Source: an uncultured Bacteroidales bacterium (GTDB lineage Bacteria; Bacteroidota; Bacteroidia; Bacteroidales; UBA932). Taken from it: a stretch of DNA of 64,000 nt. The position numbers and the translations under genes were made by a program. Shown one piece after another: positions 23,235 to 34,952 of the stretch. The notes below the pieces were generated by a model. The model did no database searches. It was given only the letters and a program-made list of their open reading frames with translations, and had not been told where the DNA came from. Within the stretch, counting starts at the first letter, position 1; each line of letters starts with the position of its first letter. The stretch covers positions 1 to 64,000 of the forward strand of contig CAJOHX010000005.1 in assembly GCA_905234475.1 (NCBI GenBank). Reading direction: 5' to 3'.

Positions 23235-25559
23235 ATGAGACGTTTGATTATTATTGCGGTGGCCGGCCTTTGCCTGCTGACCGCTTGCCAGAAGCGGAAT
23301 GCGGCCGCCCCGGCCATTCCGCGCGATGCGGACATCGAGGCGCGCGTGGAGAAGGTCCTGCGCGGGATGACCCTGGAAGAGAAGGCGGGCCAGATGGTCC
23401 AGCTGACCATCATGACCCTCGAGGATGATACCCACGAGGCGCTGGATCCGGCCAAACTGGAGCTGATCCTCGGCAAGTACAAGATCGGCTCCATCCTCAA
23501 TGTGATGAACGACCGCGCCCACACGCGGGCGGAGACGGCGGAGATGGTCCGCCAGATCCAGGAGAAATCGATGGAGCTCATCGGCATCCCCTGCATATAC
23601 GGTATCGACATGATCCATGGGGCGAGCTACCTCACGGACGGGACTTTCTTCCCGCAGGAGATCAACCTGGCCGCCACCTTCAACCGGAAATATGCCGCCC
23701 AGATGGGTGAGGCGATGGCCTACGAGACCCGCGCGGCCATGGTGCCGTGGGTGTTCTCCCCGGTGATGGATCTCGGCCGCGACGCGCGCTGGCCGCGCCT
23801 CTGGGAGAGCTGGGGCGAGGATCCGTACCTGTCTTCAGAGATGTCTGTGGCGGAGACGGTGGCCCTGCAGGGTGCTGATCCGAACCATGTTGACCTGGAG
23901 CATGTCGCCGTGAGCGTCAAGCATTTCATGGCTTATGGCGCCCCGCTCAGCGGCAAGGACCGCACGCCCGCCTATCTGGCGGAGAACGACCTGCGCGAGC
24001 GCTATTTCCGCCCCTTCAAGGAGTGTTTCGAGGCGGGCGCGCTGACGGCGATGATCAATTCCGCTTCGATCAACGGCGTGCCTACCCACGCCAACCGCAG
24101 GCTCCTGACCGGCTGGGTCAAGGAAGACCTGAACTGGGACGGCATGATGGTCACCGACTGGGGAGATATCGACAACCTCTATGTCCGGGACCATGTGGCT
24201 GCTAACAAGGAGGAAGCGATTGCCCTCGGCATCAATGCCGGTATTGACATGATCATGGACGCGTACGATCCCGACTGCTGCATGCAACTGTGTGCGGCGG
24301 TGAGCGACGGGTTAATCCCGATGTCCCGCGTCGACGATGCCGTGCGCCGTGTGCTGCGGCTCAAATTCCGCCTGGGGCTCTTCGACAACCCGACCTGGGA
24401 CGTGAGCGGCTATGACCGTTTCGGCTCCGACGAATTCAAGGCGCAGTCGTATGCAGCGGCCGTCGAGTCGCTGGTGCTGCTCAAGAACGACGGGAACCTT
24501 CTCCCGCTCGCTCCCGGCAGGCGTATCCTCGTGGCGGGTCCGAACGCCAACTCGATCCGGACCCTGAACGGCGGCTGGTCCTACACCTGGCAGGGCTTTG
24601 GCGCCGACCTCTTCGCACCGGACTGCAACACCATCCTGAAGGCGCTCCAGAAGCGTTTCGGCGCCGCAAATGTGATCTATGAGCCCGGCGTGACCTACCA
24701 GGACATTCCGATGGCCTGGGAGCTGGAGAACGCCCCGCAGATCGACCGGGCGGTGGCGGCTGCACGCCGTGCCGACGTGATCGTGTGCTGCGTGGGTGAG
24801 AATACCTACTGCGAGACGCCCGGCAACATGAACGACCTTAATCTTTCCGCCAATCAGAAGGAGCTGGTCCGTGCCCTGGCGAAGACCGGCAAGCCGCTGG
24901 TGCTGGTGCTGAACGAGGGCCGGCCGCGTATCATCGGCGACATCGAGCCGCTTGCCGGCGCCGTTGTGGACGTGATGCTGCCCGGCAATTACGGCGGCGA
25001 TGCCCTGGCGGCGCTGCTCGCCGGCGACGAGAACTTCTCCGGCAAGCTCCCGTTCACCTATTCCAAGCACATCAACTCGCTGCACAACTATGACTACAAG
25101 GTCTCCGAGCACCGCGAGGTGATGGAAGGCTCCTACAACTACGACGCCGTGATGGACATCCAGTGGCCCTTCGGCTACGGCCTGAGCTATACGTCCTTCG
25201 CCTACAGCAACCTGCGCACCGACGCGACCTCGTTCCGTTCCGGCGACGTGCTGCACTTCAGCGTGGACGTGACCAATACGGGCAGCCGCAGCGGCAAGGA
25301 AGCCGTGTTGCTTTATTCCAGCGACATCGTCGCGAGCATTATTCCGGACGTGAAGCGCCTGCGTGCCTTCGACAAGGTCTGCCTGGAGGCAGGGGAGACG
25401 AAGACGGTGGAATTCGACGTCCCGGCCGACGAACTCTCGTTCGTGGGCGACGACAACCGCTGGCGGCTGGAGGAGGGCGATTTCCGCATCTCCTGCGGCG
25501 GACAGGCCGTGACGGTGCATTGCACGCAGACGCGGGTGTGGGACAATCCGAACCGGTAA
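23235..25559 (+). CDS. Glycoside hydrolase family 3 beta-glucosidase (BglX-like) lipoprotein
   Basis: 774 residues. Signal with lipobox (AVAGLCLLTAC), GH3 N-terminal barrel (VLRGMTLEEKAGQMVQLT, YGIDMIHGASYLTDGTFFPQEINLAATFN, SVKHFMAYGAPLSGKDRTP), nucleophile Asp308 in GMMVTDWGDI, GH3 C-terminal alpha/beta sandwich (SLVLLKNDGNLLPLAPGRRILVAGPNAN) and a fibronectin-III-like tail (~660-760; VTNTGSRSGKEAVLLY). This is the layout of BglX, an exo-beta-glucosidase acting on short beta-glucans. Downstream of the likely alpha-xylosidase it would take the glucose exposed after xylose removal. Same operon as GH31. Confidence 0.9.
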   Translation: MRRLIIIAVAGLCLLTACQKRNAAAPAIPRDADIEARVEKVLRGMTLEEKAGQMVQLTIMTLEDDTHEALDPAKLELILGKYKIGSILNVMNDRAHTRAETAEMVRQIQEKSMELIGIPCIYGIDMIHGASYLTDGTFFPQEINLAATFNRKYAAQMGEAMAYETRAAMVPWVFSPVMDLGRDARWPRLWESWGEDPYLSSEMSVAETVALQGADPNHVDLEHVAVSVKHFMAYGAPLSGKDRTPAYLAENDLRERYFRPFKECFEAGALTAMINSASINGVPTHANRRLLTGWVKEDLNWDGMMVTDWGDIDNLYVRDHVAANKEEAIALGINAGIDMIMDAYDPDCCMQLCAAVSDGLIPMSRVDDAVRRVLRLKFRLGLFDNPTWDVSGYDRFGSDEFKAQSYAAAVESLVLLKNDGNLLPLAPGRRILVAGPNANSIRTLNGGWSYTWQGFGADLFAPDCNTILKALQKRFGAANVIYEPGVTYQDIPMAWELENAPQIDRAVAAARRADVIVCCVGENTYCETPGNMNDLNLSANQKELVRALAKTGKPLVLVLNEGRPRIIGDIEPLAGAVVDVMLPGNYGGDALAALLAGDENFSGKLPFTYSKHINSLHNYDYKVSEHREVMEGSYNYDAVMDIQWPFGYGLSYTSFAYSNLRTDATSFRSGDVLHFSVDVTNTGSRSGKEAVLLYSSDIVASIIPDVKRLRAFDKVCLEAGETKTVEFDVPADELSFVGDDNRWRLEEGDFRISCGGQAVTVHCTQTRVWDNPNR

Positions 25560-25587
25560 GGTTATTATTTATTTATTTTTTATTATC

Positions 25588-25619
25588 TTCACGGCAGATA
25601 TTCGTTTATTTGCCGTGAA
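25588..25619 (+). promoter_or_regulatory. Leader dyad covering the GTG start codon
   Basis: TTCACGGCA and TGCCGTGAA are perfect complements separated by 14 nt; the GTG start lies in the right arm. The left arm overlaps TATCTTCA, a degenerate -7 box in a context (TTTTTTATTATCTT) that also precedes the symporter gene. Confidence 0.5.
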
Positions 25620-26838
25620 GCCTTTTAAATATTCCCTGACCCTTTTGGGATTGCTGGTCTGCTGCCTTGCTTTCGGCCAGACCGACTCGCTCCGCTTCGT
25701 TGTCCGCGGATCCGTGGTGGATGCCGACAACGGCCGGCCCCTGTCCTATGTCTCTGTGACCCTGCCGGGCACGAACTACGCCACCGTCACCAACGCCGAC
25801 GGCACGTTCGTAATCAAGTCCGACTCCGAGCCGCACTCCGTCACGTTCTCGCTGCTGGGTTACAAGGTGGCCACCGTCCCGGCGGACCGCGACAAGGACA
25901 TGCGCGTGTTCCTCTCGCGCGGTCCCTTCACGCTGGATCCGGCCACGGTCCTCACCGGCGACCCGTACACGATCCTGCGGACCGCGATCTACAAGATCCA
26001 GGACAACTGCCCGTCGGAGCCGGAGCTGTTCGACTGCTTCTACCGGGAGACGGCGCAGAAGCGCCAGCGCTTCATCTATATTTCCGAGGCGGTCACGAAG
26101 ATGTACAAGACTTCCTTCCGCCCGAACATCGGCTTCGACCGGATGGCGGTGGAGAAGAGCCGCCTGCTGACGAGCCCGCGCAGGGCCGACACCCTGGCCA
26201 TCAAGGTGATGGGTGGTCCTACGCAGGCCGTAGACCTGGACGTTGTCAAGAACCGCATGCTTGTTCTTAACGAACAGGACCTGGACAATTATTATTTCAC
26301 GATGCTTGAGCCGGAGATGATCGACGACCGCCGCCAGATCGTTATCGGCGTGGAGCCGGCGCGCGACCTTGAATATGCCCTCCATACGGGACGCATCTAT
26401 ATCGACCAGGAGACCCTTTCCTTCACGCGCATCGAACTCTCGCTGGACATGTCGGATCCCGACAAGGCCACGCGCGTGATGCTGGTGCGCAAGCCCTCGG
26501 ATATCCGTTTCAAACCCAAGGAAATGACGCTGCTGCTGAACTACAAGCGGGAGGATGACAAGAGCCGTCTGAGCTATGTCCGCACGGTCTTCCGCTTCGA
26601 CTGCGACGCCCGCAGGCGCCTTTGGCGGACGGAATTCACCGCCGTGGCGGAGATGGTCGTAACCAACCGCTACATCGGCGAGGCGGTGGTGCCGATCGAC
26701 CGCAAGGAGAGCTTCCGCAGCCACGACGTCCTGGCCGACAAGACGCAGATGTATGCCGATCCGGACTTTTGGAAGGACTATAATATCATTGAGCCGACCG
26801 AAAGCCTGGAACACGCTATCGATCGGCTCAAGAAATAG
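25615..26838 (+). CDS. CarboxypepD_reg-like domain protein with signal peptide
   Basis: 407 residues with a type I signal (LTLLGLLVCCLAFGQ). Residues ~25-110 form a carboxypeptidase-regulatory-like beta-sandwich (FVVRGSVVDADNGRPLSYVSVTLPGTNYATVTNADGTFVIKSD), common at the N-terminus of TonB-dependent receptors and surface proteins. The remainder (~120-400) has the look of the Bacteroidota family of such proteins with a beta-rich C-terminal region (DLEYALHTGRIYIDQETLSFTRIELSLDM). There is no barrel or TonB box. Role unknown, probably periplasmic or cell-surface. GTG start inside a leader hairpin. Nearest upstream gene is GH3, 55 nt away. It converges on the esterase with a 12-nt gap. Confidence 0.7.
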   Translation: MKPFKYSLTLLGLLVCCLAFGQTDSLRFVVRGSVVDADNGRPLSYVSVTLPGTNYATVTNADGTFVIKSDSEPHSVTFSLLGYKVATVPADRDKDMRVFLSRGPFTLDPATVLTGDPYTILRTAIYKIQDNCPSEPELFDCFYRETAQKRQRFIYISEAVTKMYKTSFRPNIGFDRMAVEKSRLLTSPRRADTLAIKVMGGPTQAVDLDVVKNRMLVLNEQDLDNYYFTMLEPEMIDDRRQIVIGVEPARDLEYALHTGRIYIDQETLSFTRIELSLDMSDPDKATRVMLVRKPSDIRFKPKEMTLLLNYKREDDKSRLSYVRTVFRFDCDARRRLWRTEFTAVAEMVVTNRYIGEAVVPIDRKESFRSHDVLADKTQMYADPDFWKDYNIIEPTESLEHAIDRLKK

Positions 26839-26850
26839 TTCTGCGGCCTT

Positions 26851-28419
26851 CTATTTCTCCTGGGACCTTCTCCAGGCGAAGTACTCGTCAAGCACCCACA
26901 TGGCGTCCTCGGAAGCGACCGGGGCGGGATGCGGGCCTGCACCCGTCAGGACCATGACCTGGGAATTCTCGTTCTTGAAGAGCGGCCAGGTGGGGAGGTC
27001 AGGATCGTCGCCCTTGCCGTTCGGATCACAGTATTTCGCGAAATTCGTCCAGTACTTGAGCATGTATTTCGCGAGGGCCTGGTCCGTGGGGTTGCGGCTG
27101 CCGTTGGGCCCGTTTGTCCGCAGGCTCTGGAACACGAAGTCCACGTCCTGTCCGTGCGGGGAGGCGTGGCCGTAGCGGCGGTCTCCTTCCGGATACATCG
27201 GATCCTGGTCGAAGTAGTACATGTAGACCGGCTGCTTGCCCGTCTCGTTCTGCAGGCGTCCCCAGATCCAGGTGCCCCAGCCGAAGGCGGAGTCGCGGCC
27301 CAGGTCGCGGGCGGTCTTGCCCACCTTGCCGTCCTTCTCCAGCGGATAGACTGCGAGGAGCTTTTCAGCGTAGTCTTCATAGCGCTCTTTCGTCGCGGCA
27401 ACATGCTCCTTCGGATCCTCGGTGAATCCGAAACTGTCGCCCTCGTCGGAGTTGTAGCCGATCAGCAGGGCCACGTCGTTGTAGTTGCCGGCCTTGTACA
27501 TCTTGTACTGGTCGTCCGGAATCACGTAGCCGTCCGTAATCGGCCAGGCGCCGCCGGTCACGAGCGTCTGCTTGTTGAGCTCGGTGGGGTCGAGAGCGCG
27601 GAGTTCGGCGGCGGTGTTGGCGCCCATGGCCTTGCCGTATTCGACGCCTTCCTGCTCGCAGGTGGCGAGGGTCTGCATGTTTTCACCCGGGTAGGATTTC
27701 GGAAGCACGGGACCGAAGGAACTGCCGCTCTCGGAGATGGCGCCGCGGAACAGGCCTTTGGCCAGCGGGGAGGCGCAGAGCATGCTCACGGAGATGGCAC
27801 CGGCGGATTCGCCGAAGATGGTGACCTTGGCCGGGTCGCCGCCGAACGCGGCGATATTGTCGTGGACCCACTGCAGGGCGGCGATCTGGTCGAGGATGCC
27901 GTAGTTGCCGGAGACATGGTGCGGGTCCTCGGCGCTCAGGGCCGGATGGGCGAAGTAGCCGAGCTTGCCGACGCGGTAGTTGATTGTGACGAGGATTACC
28001 CCCTCGCGTGCGATGGGGGCGCCGTCATACATGGACGAGGAGCCCATGGAGAAGCCGCCGCCATAGATCCAGACCATGACCGGTAGCTTGTCTTTCGGGG
28101 ATTTGGCCGGGGTCCAGAGGTTCAGGTAGAGGCAGTCTTCGCTGGCGTCGCGGGGGAAACCCATGTTGGAGATGGGGCTGGGGCCGAACTTGTCGGCCTG
28201 GCGGACGCCCTCCCAGGGGATTACGGGCTGGGGGGCCTTCCAGCGCAGGTCGCCGACGGGCGGAGCCGCAAACGGGATGCCTTTGAAGATCATCATGTCT
28301 TCTTCGACGACGCCCTGGACGAGACCGCCGGTGACCTTCACGAGGCCCGGCGTCTTAGGCTGGGAGCTGCAGGCCATAAGGGCCAGTGCAGCCACACAGA
28401 ATGTCAGGATTTTTTTCAT
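26851..28419 (-). CDS. Type-B carboxylesterase family lipoprotein (second copy)
   Basis: About 522 residues with lipoprotein signal (FCVAALALMAC). Canonical family landmarks: GLVQGVVEEDMMIFKGIPFAAPPVGDLRWKAPQP, EDCLYLNLWTP, oxyanion YGGGFSMGS, nucleophile GESAGA with Ser205, Glu in IGYNSDEGDSF, His in YGHASPHGQDVDFVF. It hydrolyses carboxylic esters. Unlike the first copy near the left edge it keeps the standard GESAG elbow; the two share overall layout but are not close duplicates. Start chosen at MKKILTF, 29 nt after a TAATTTTG box flanked by an inverted repeat. Located between two plant-glycan hydrolases, so deacylation of hemicellulose is a reasonable but unproven role. Confidence 0.87.
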   Translation of the reverse strand: MKKILTFCVAALALMACSSQPKTPGLVKVTGGLVQGVVEEDMMIFKGIPFAAPPVGDLRWKAPQPVIPWEGVRQADKFGPSPISNMGFPRDASEDCLYLNLWTPAKSPKDKLPVMVWIYGGGFSMGSSSMYDGAPIAREGVILVTINYRVGKLGYFAHPALSAEDPHHVSGNYGILDQIAALQWVHDNIAAFGGDPAKVTIFGESAGAISVSMLCASPLAKGLFRGAISESGSSFGPVLPKSYPGENMQTLATCEQEGVEYGKAMGANTAAELRALDPTELNKQTLVTGGAWPITDGYVIPDDQYKMYKAGNYNDVALLIGYNSDEGDSFGFTEDPKEHVAATKERYEDYAEKLLAVYPLEKDGKVGKTARDLGRDSAFGWGTWIWGRLQNETGKQPVYMYYFDQDPMYPEGDRRYGHASPHGQDVDFVFQSLRTNGPNGSRNPTDQALAKYMLKYWTNFAKYCDPNGKGDDPDLPTWPLFKNENSQVMVLTGAGPHPAPVASEDAMWVLDEYFAWRRSQEK

Positions 28420-28442
28420 ATGAGATCGGTAAAATGAGGTTT

Positions 28443-28475
28443 CCGACGCAAAATTACGCAATAATCCTGCGTCGG
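28443..28475 (-). promoter_or_regulatory. Esterase promoter flanked by an 8-bp inverted repeat
   Basis: CCGACGCA (28443-28450) and TGCGTCGG (28468-28475) are exact complements enclosing the minus-strand -7 box TAATTTTG (28449-28456). A dimeric regulator could occlude the promoter; no candidate regulator gene is adjacent. Confidence 0.45.
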
Positions 28476-28538
28476 ATTTTCACATTCTTTCCGATTCTTT
28501 GGATAATTCTTCCAGCATCTTCTCCTTTAACACAGGGC

Positions 28539-32399
<3,861 letters not shown>

Positions 32400-32405
32400 T
32401 TATTG

Positions 32406-32618
32406 TTACGCCCACTCTTCGTCCCCGTACATCTCCGGCTGGTCAGCAATATGCCGGCCAGCGGTGTCGTCGATGACGCCGTCGAAGCCCGTGAGGGCGG
32501 CGAAGGGGGCGAACTGGGCAGCGCGGTCGGCGATGGGCATGCGCGGGTGGCGCTGCGGGTCCGGATCCGGGTGCGGCAGGTCGATGATATCGTCGTAGCG
32601 GTGGTCGAAATCGTTCAT
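32406..32618 (-). CDS. Small acidic protein paired with Y-family polymerase
   Basis: 70 residues, acidic, with the motif MPIADRAAQFAPFAALTGFDGVIDDTA. I recognise DRAAQF(A/S)PFAALTGY/F as the core of a small family found next to Y-family DNA polymerase genes in Clostridia and Bacteroidota, sometimes grouped with YolD-like proteins. Its ATG overlaps the polymerase stop (ATGA), so it is translated with it. The arrangement implies an accessory role in translesion synthesis, perhaps binding the polymerase. No activity is known to me. Confidence 0.75.
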   Translation of the reverse strand: MNDFDHRYDDIIDLPHPDPDPQRHPRMPIADRAAQFAPFAALTGFDGVIDDTAGRHIADQPEMYGDEEWA

Positions 32619-34096
32619 GCCTTGTGTCCTCCGATCTGTCTGTTACGGTCGCGCCCGGTGGCGCCTTCTTCGAAATTGGTGCCCGTCAGGATGGCGTTGG
32701 CGCCGTATTTCCGCTTGATGGCGAGAATAGCCTCCTGGCGGCTGCGCTCGCGCTCGTCGTCCTCGGCCGGATCCGCGAAGAGGTCCAGCTGCACGGCCTG
32801 GATTTTCGATTCGTCCACGAGGTGCGCCGCCACCACGTACATGCGCCGGACGAGCAGTGCCGGATTGACGATTCGGTCGAAGAGATCCAGCACCGCGTCG
32901 GCAATGATCCGCGTGGAAGAGGTCTGGCGGGGGAGGTTGACGGAGCCGTGGGCGGGCTTCGGGACGGGGCGGCCGTACCAGTCTTTGGTCACGGGACCGT
33001 CGTATTGCGCCCGTACCGCCGGGTCGGTCAGGCTAGTGACGTCGTAGCCGACGCTCAGCACCATCTGGTCCGTGACCAGGCCCTTGTCCACCAAACTCAG
33101 GACCAGATGGTCCGTCATCTCGTGGATGACCACGCGCGCCTTCTCAAAGGTATAGGGCTCGGAAAGCACCTGTCCGTTCTGGAGGCTGCTGGAGGCGGGG
33201 CGGTAGGCCCGGATGTCGGCCATGGTGCAGGGCTCCCACCCCCAGGCATGGTCGATGAGGAGTTCGGCATTGACGCCGAACAGTTTATACAGCAGTTCCG
33301 GGTTCAGGCGCTCGTAGGGCTTGCCGATCGAGCAGCGCGCCACGTCGCCGAGGGTATAGAGCCCGTTGGACTCGAGCCGGGCGGCGATGCCGCGCCCAAT
33401 TCGCCAGAAATCCGTCAGGGGCCGGTGCGTCCAGTATTTGCGGCGGTAGGACATCTCGTCCAGCTCCGCGATGCGCACCCCGTCGGCGTCCGCCGGGCTG
33501 TGCTTGGCCTCGATGTCCATGGCAATTTTGCATAAATACAGGTTGGGACCGATGCCTGCGGTGGCCGTGATGCCGGTCTCGGAGAGCACCTCCCGGATGA
33601 GCTTTCGCGCGAAATCGTGGGCGGACAGCTTGTAAGCCTTGAGGTAGTCGGTGGCGTCGATGAAGACTTCGTCGATGGAATAGACCTGGATGTCCTCTGG
33701 GGAGACGTAGCGCAGATAGATACTGTATATGTGGGCACTGACTTCCATGTAATGGGCCATGCGCGGCGGCGCCACGATGTAGTCCAGCTCCAGGGAGGCA
33801 TCCCGCTGGAGTTCGGAGTGGATGTGGCTTTTGCCGCGGAAACGCCGTCCGGGCGCGCACTCCCGCCGCTGCCCGTTGATGCGGCGCACCGCCTGCACGA
33901 CCTCGAAGAGCCGTGCGCGCCCGGCAATCCCGTAGCTCTTGAGGGAAGGGGAGACGGCCAGACAGATGGTCTTCTCGGTGCGGGTCTTGTCTGCCACCAC
34001 GAGGTGGGTGTCGAGCGGATCAAGCCCCATCGCCACGCACTCCGCGGAGGCGTAGAAGGACTTCAGGTCGATGGCGATGTAGGTGCGGGGTTTCAC
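32615..34096 (-). CDS. Y-family DNA polymerase (DinB/UmuC-like)
   Basis: 493 residues, longer than DinB (~350) and UmuC (~420). Palm motifs are intact: YIAIDLKSFYASAEC with the first metal-binding Asp, YSIDEVFIDAT with catalytic Asp-Glu, and the helix-hairpin-helix thumb region (RIGRGIAARLESNGLYTLGDVARC). The C-terminal little-finger region is extended with basic and acidic stretches (DPAEDDERERSRQEAILAIKRKYG). The enzyme performs error-prone translesion synthesis. The start codon is GTG, 4 nt after a TAACTTTC box, so the mRNA is probably leaderless. No LexA-like palindrome is visible. Coupled to the 70-aa partner. Confidence 0.88.
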   Translation of the reverse strand: MKPRTYIAIDLKSFYASAECVAMGLDPLDTHLVVADKTRTEKTICLAVSPSLKSYGIAGRARLFEVVQAVRRINGQRRECAPGRRFRGKSHIHSELQRDASLELDYIVAPPRMAHYMEVSAHIYSIYLRYVSPEDIQVYSIDEVFIDATDYLKAYKLSAHDFARKLIREVLSETGITATAGIGPNLYLCKIAMDIEAKHSPADADGVRIAELDEMSYRRKYWTHRPLTDFWRIGRGIAARLESNGLYTLGDVARCSIGKPYERLNPELLYKLFGVNAELLIDHAWGWEPCTMADIRAYRPASSSLQNGQVLSEPYTFEKARVVIHEMTDHLVLSLVDKGLVTDQMVLSVGYDVTSLTDPAVRAQYDGPVTKDWYGRPVPKPAHGSVNLPRQTSSTRIIADAVLDLFDRIVNPALLVRRMYVVAAHLVDESKIQAVQLDLFADPAEDDERERSRQEAILAIKRKYGANAILTGTNFEEGATGRDRNRQIGGHKA

Positions 34097-34100
34097 AAGG

Positions 34101-34130
34101 GAAAGTTAGCAATTTTTATTTGTATATTTG
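34101..34130. promoter_or_regulatory. Divergent -7 elements for the polymerase and M15 peptidase
   Basis: Minus-strand TAACTTTC (34101-34108) ends 4 nt before the GTG start; plus-strand TATATTTG (34123-34130) ends 18 nt before ATG. They are 14 bp apart, back to back. Confidence 0.55.
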
Positions 34131-34148
34131 TAGAAATTGACCTGCCGT

Positions 34149-34868
34149 ATGCGTACTTTTTCTTTCCGTCTGATTTCTGTCCTGGCGATAGCCGCCCTGT
34201 GTATGCTGACCGCCTGCCGCCAGCGCGGCTCCCGGGCCCCGGAGGCCGCCCTTTTTGACGCACCCGCCGAAGTGGCGGAAACGGCCCCCGCGCCCTTCGT
34301 GCCTGTGTTCAGCGCCGCGGCAATCCCGCCGGAGGTGGAAGAGCGCATGCGCGGGAAATCCTATCCCGAAGGAGCTACAATCGCCCTTTCCGAGCTGTGC
34401 TACCTGCGTCTCTCCTACGTGGATTTCGACGGGGAGCCCCAGACCGGGGAAATGGTCTGCAACGCAGCCATCGCCGACGACCTGCTGGAGATTTTCCAGG
34501 CGCTCTACGAGGCGAAGTACCCCATCTGCAGCATCCTGCTGGTGGATGATTTCGGCGGCTCCGACGACGAATCGATGAAGGCGGACAACACTTCCTGCTT
34601 CAATTACCGCACGGTGCCGCTCTCCAAGAGCCTTTCCCGCCATGCGTTCGGCATGGCGGTGGACGTGAACCCGCTGGAGAATCCCTACATCAACCGCAGC
34701 GGCATCGTCATGCCCGCCGAAGGGGAGCCGTATGTGGACCGCAGCCGGGATTTCCCGCACAAGATCACCCGGGACGACCTCTGCTGCCGGCTCTTCCTCG
34801 AGCATGGCTTCACCTGGGGCGGAAGCTGGTCCGACAGGAAGGATTACCAGCATTTTGAGAAGCGGTGA
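34149..34868 (+). CDS. M15-family D-Ala-D-Ala carboxypeptidase-like lipoprotein
   Basis: 239 residues with lipoprotein signal (ALCMLTAC). The C-terminal half is a peptidase M15 fold of the VanY/M15C type: SRHAFGMAVDVNPLENPY supplies His and Asp zinc ligands, YQHFEKR the last His, with GFTWGGSW before it. Such enzymes cleave peptidoglycan stem peptides (D,D-carboxypeptidase or L-alanyl-D-glutamate endopeptidase). As a lipoprotein it would act in the periplasm on the wall. The track start (TTG) was replaced by the first ATG, 18 nt after the -7 box. Monocistronic in appearance. Confidence 0.83.
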   Translation: MRTFSFRLISVLAIAALCMLTACRQRGSRAPEAALFDAPAEVAETAPAPFVPVFSAAAIPPEVEERMRGKSYPEGATIALSELCYLRLSYVDFDGEPQTGEMVCNAAIADDLLEIFQALYEAKYPICSILLVDDFGGSDDESMKADNTSCFNYRTVPLSKSLSRHAFGMAVDVNPLENPYINRSGIVMPAEGEPYVDRSRDFPHKITRDDLCCRLFLEHGFTWGGSWSDRKDYQHFEKR

Positions 34869-34923
34869 GACTACAGTACAAGTATTTGGTGCAATCGGCA
34901 TCCTGAATTTCCCGTTTTACTCC

Positions 34924-34931
34924 TATCTTTG
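34924..34931 (+). promoter_or_regulatory. -7 element TATCTTTG for the GH9 gene
   Basis: Perfect TAnnTTTG, 21 nt upstream of the ATG; no clear -33 TTTG. Confidence 0.65.
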
Positions 34932-34952
34932 GGAAAAGTCTAAATCCAAGAT

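Noticed and set aside
21026-23611. Minus-strand ORF of 861 codons
   Set aside because: Antisense to GH31 and GH3, with the same composition artefact and no recognisable motif.
20369-25559. Classical polysaccharide utilisation locus
   Set aside because: No SusC/SusD pair, hybrid two-component regulator or ECF sigma/anti-sigma gene lies near the glycosidases.
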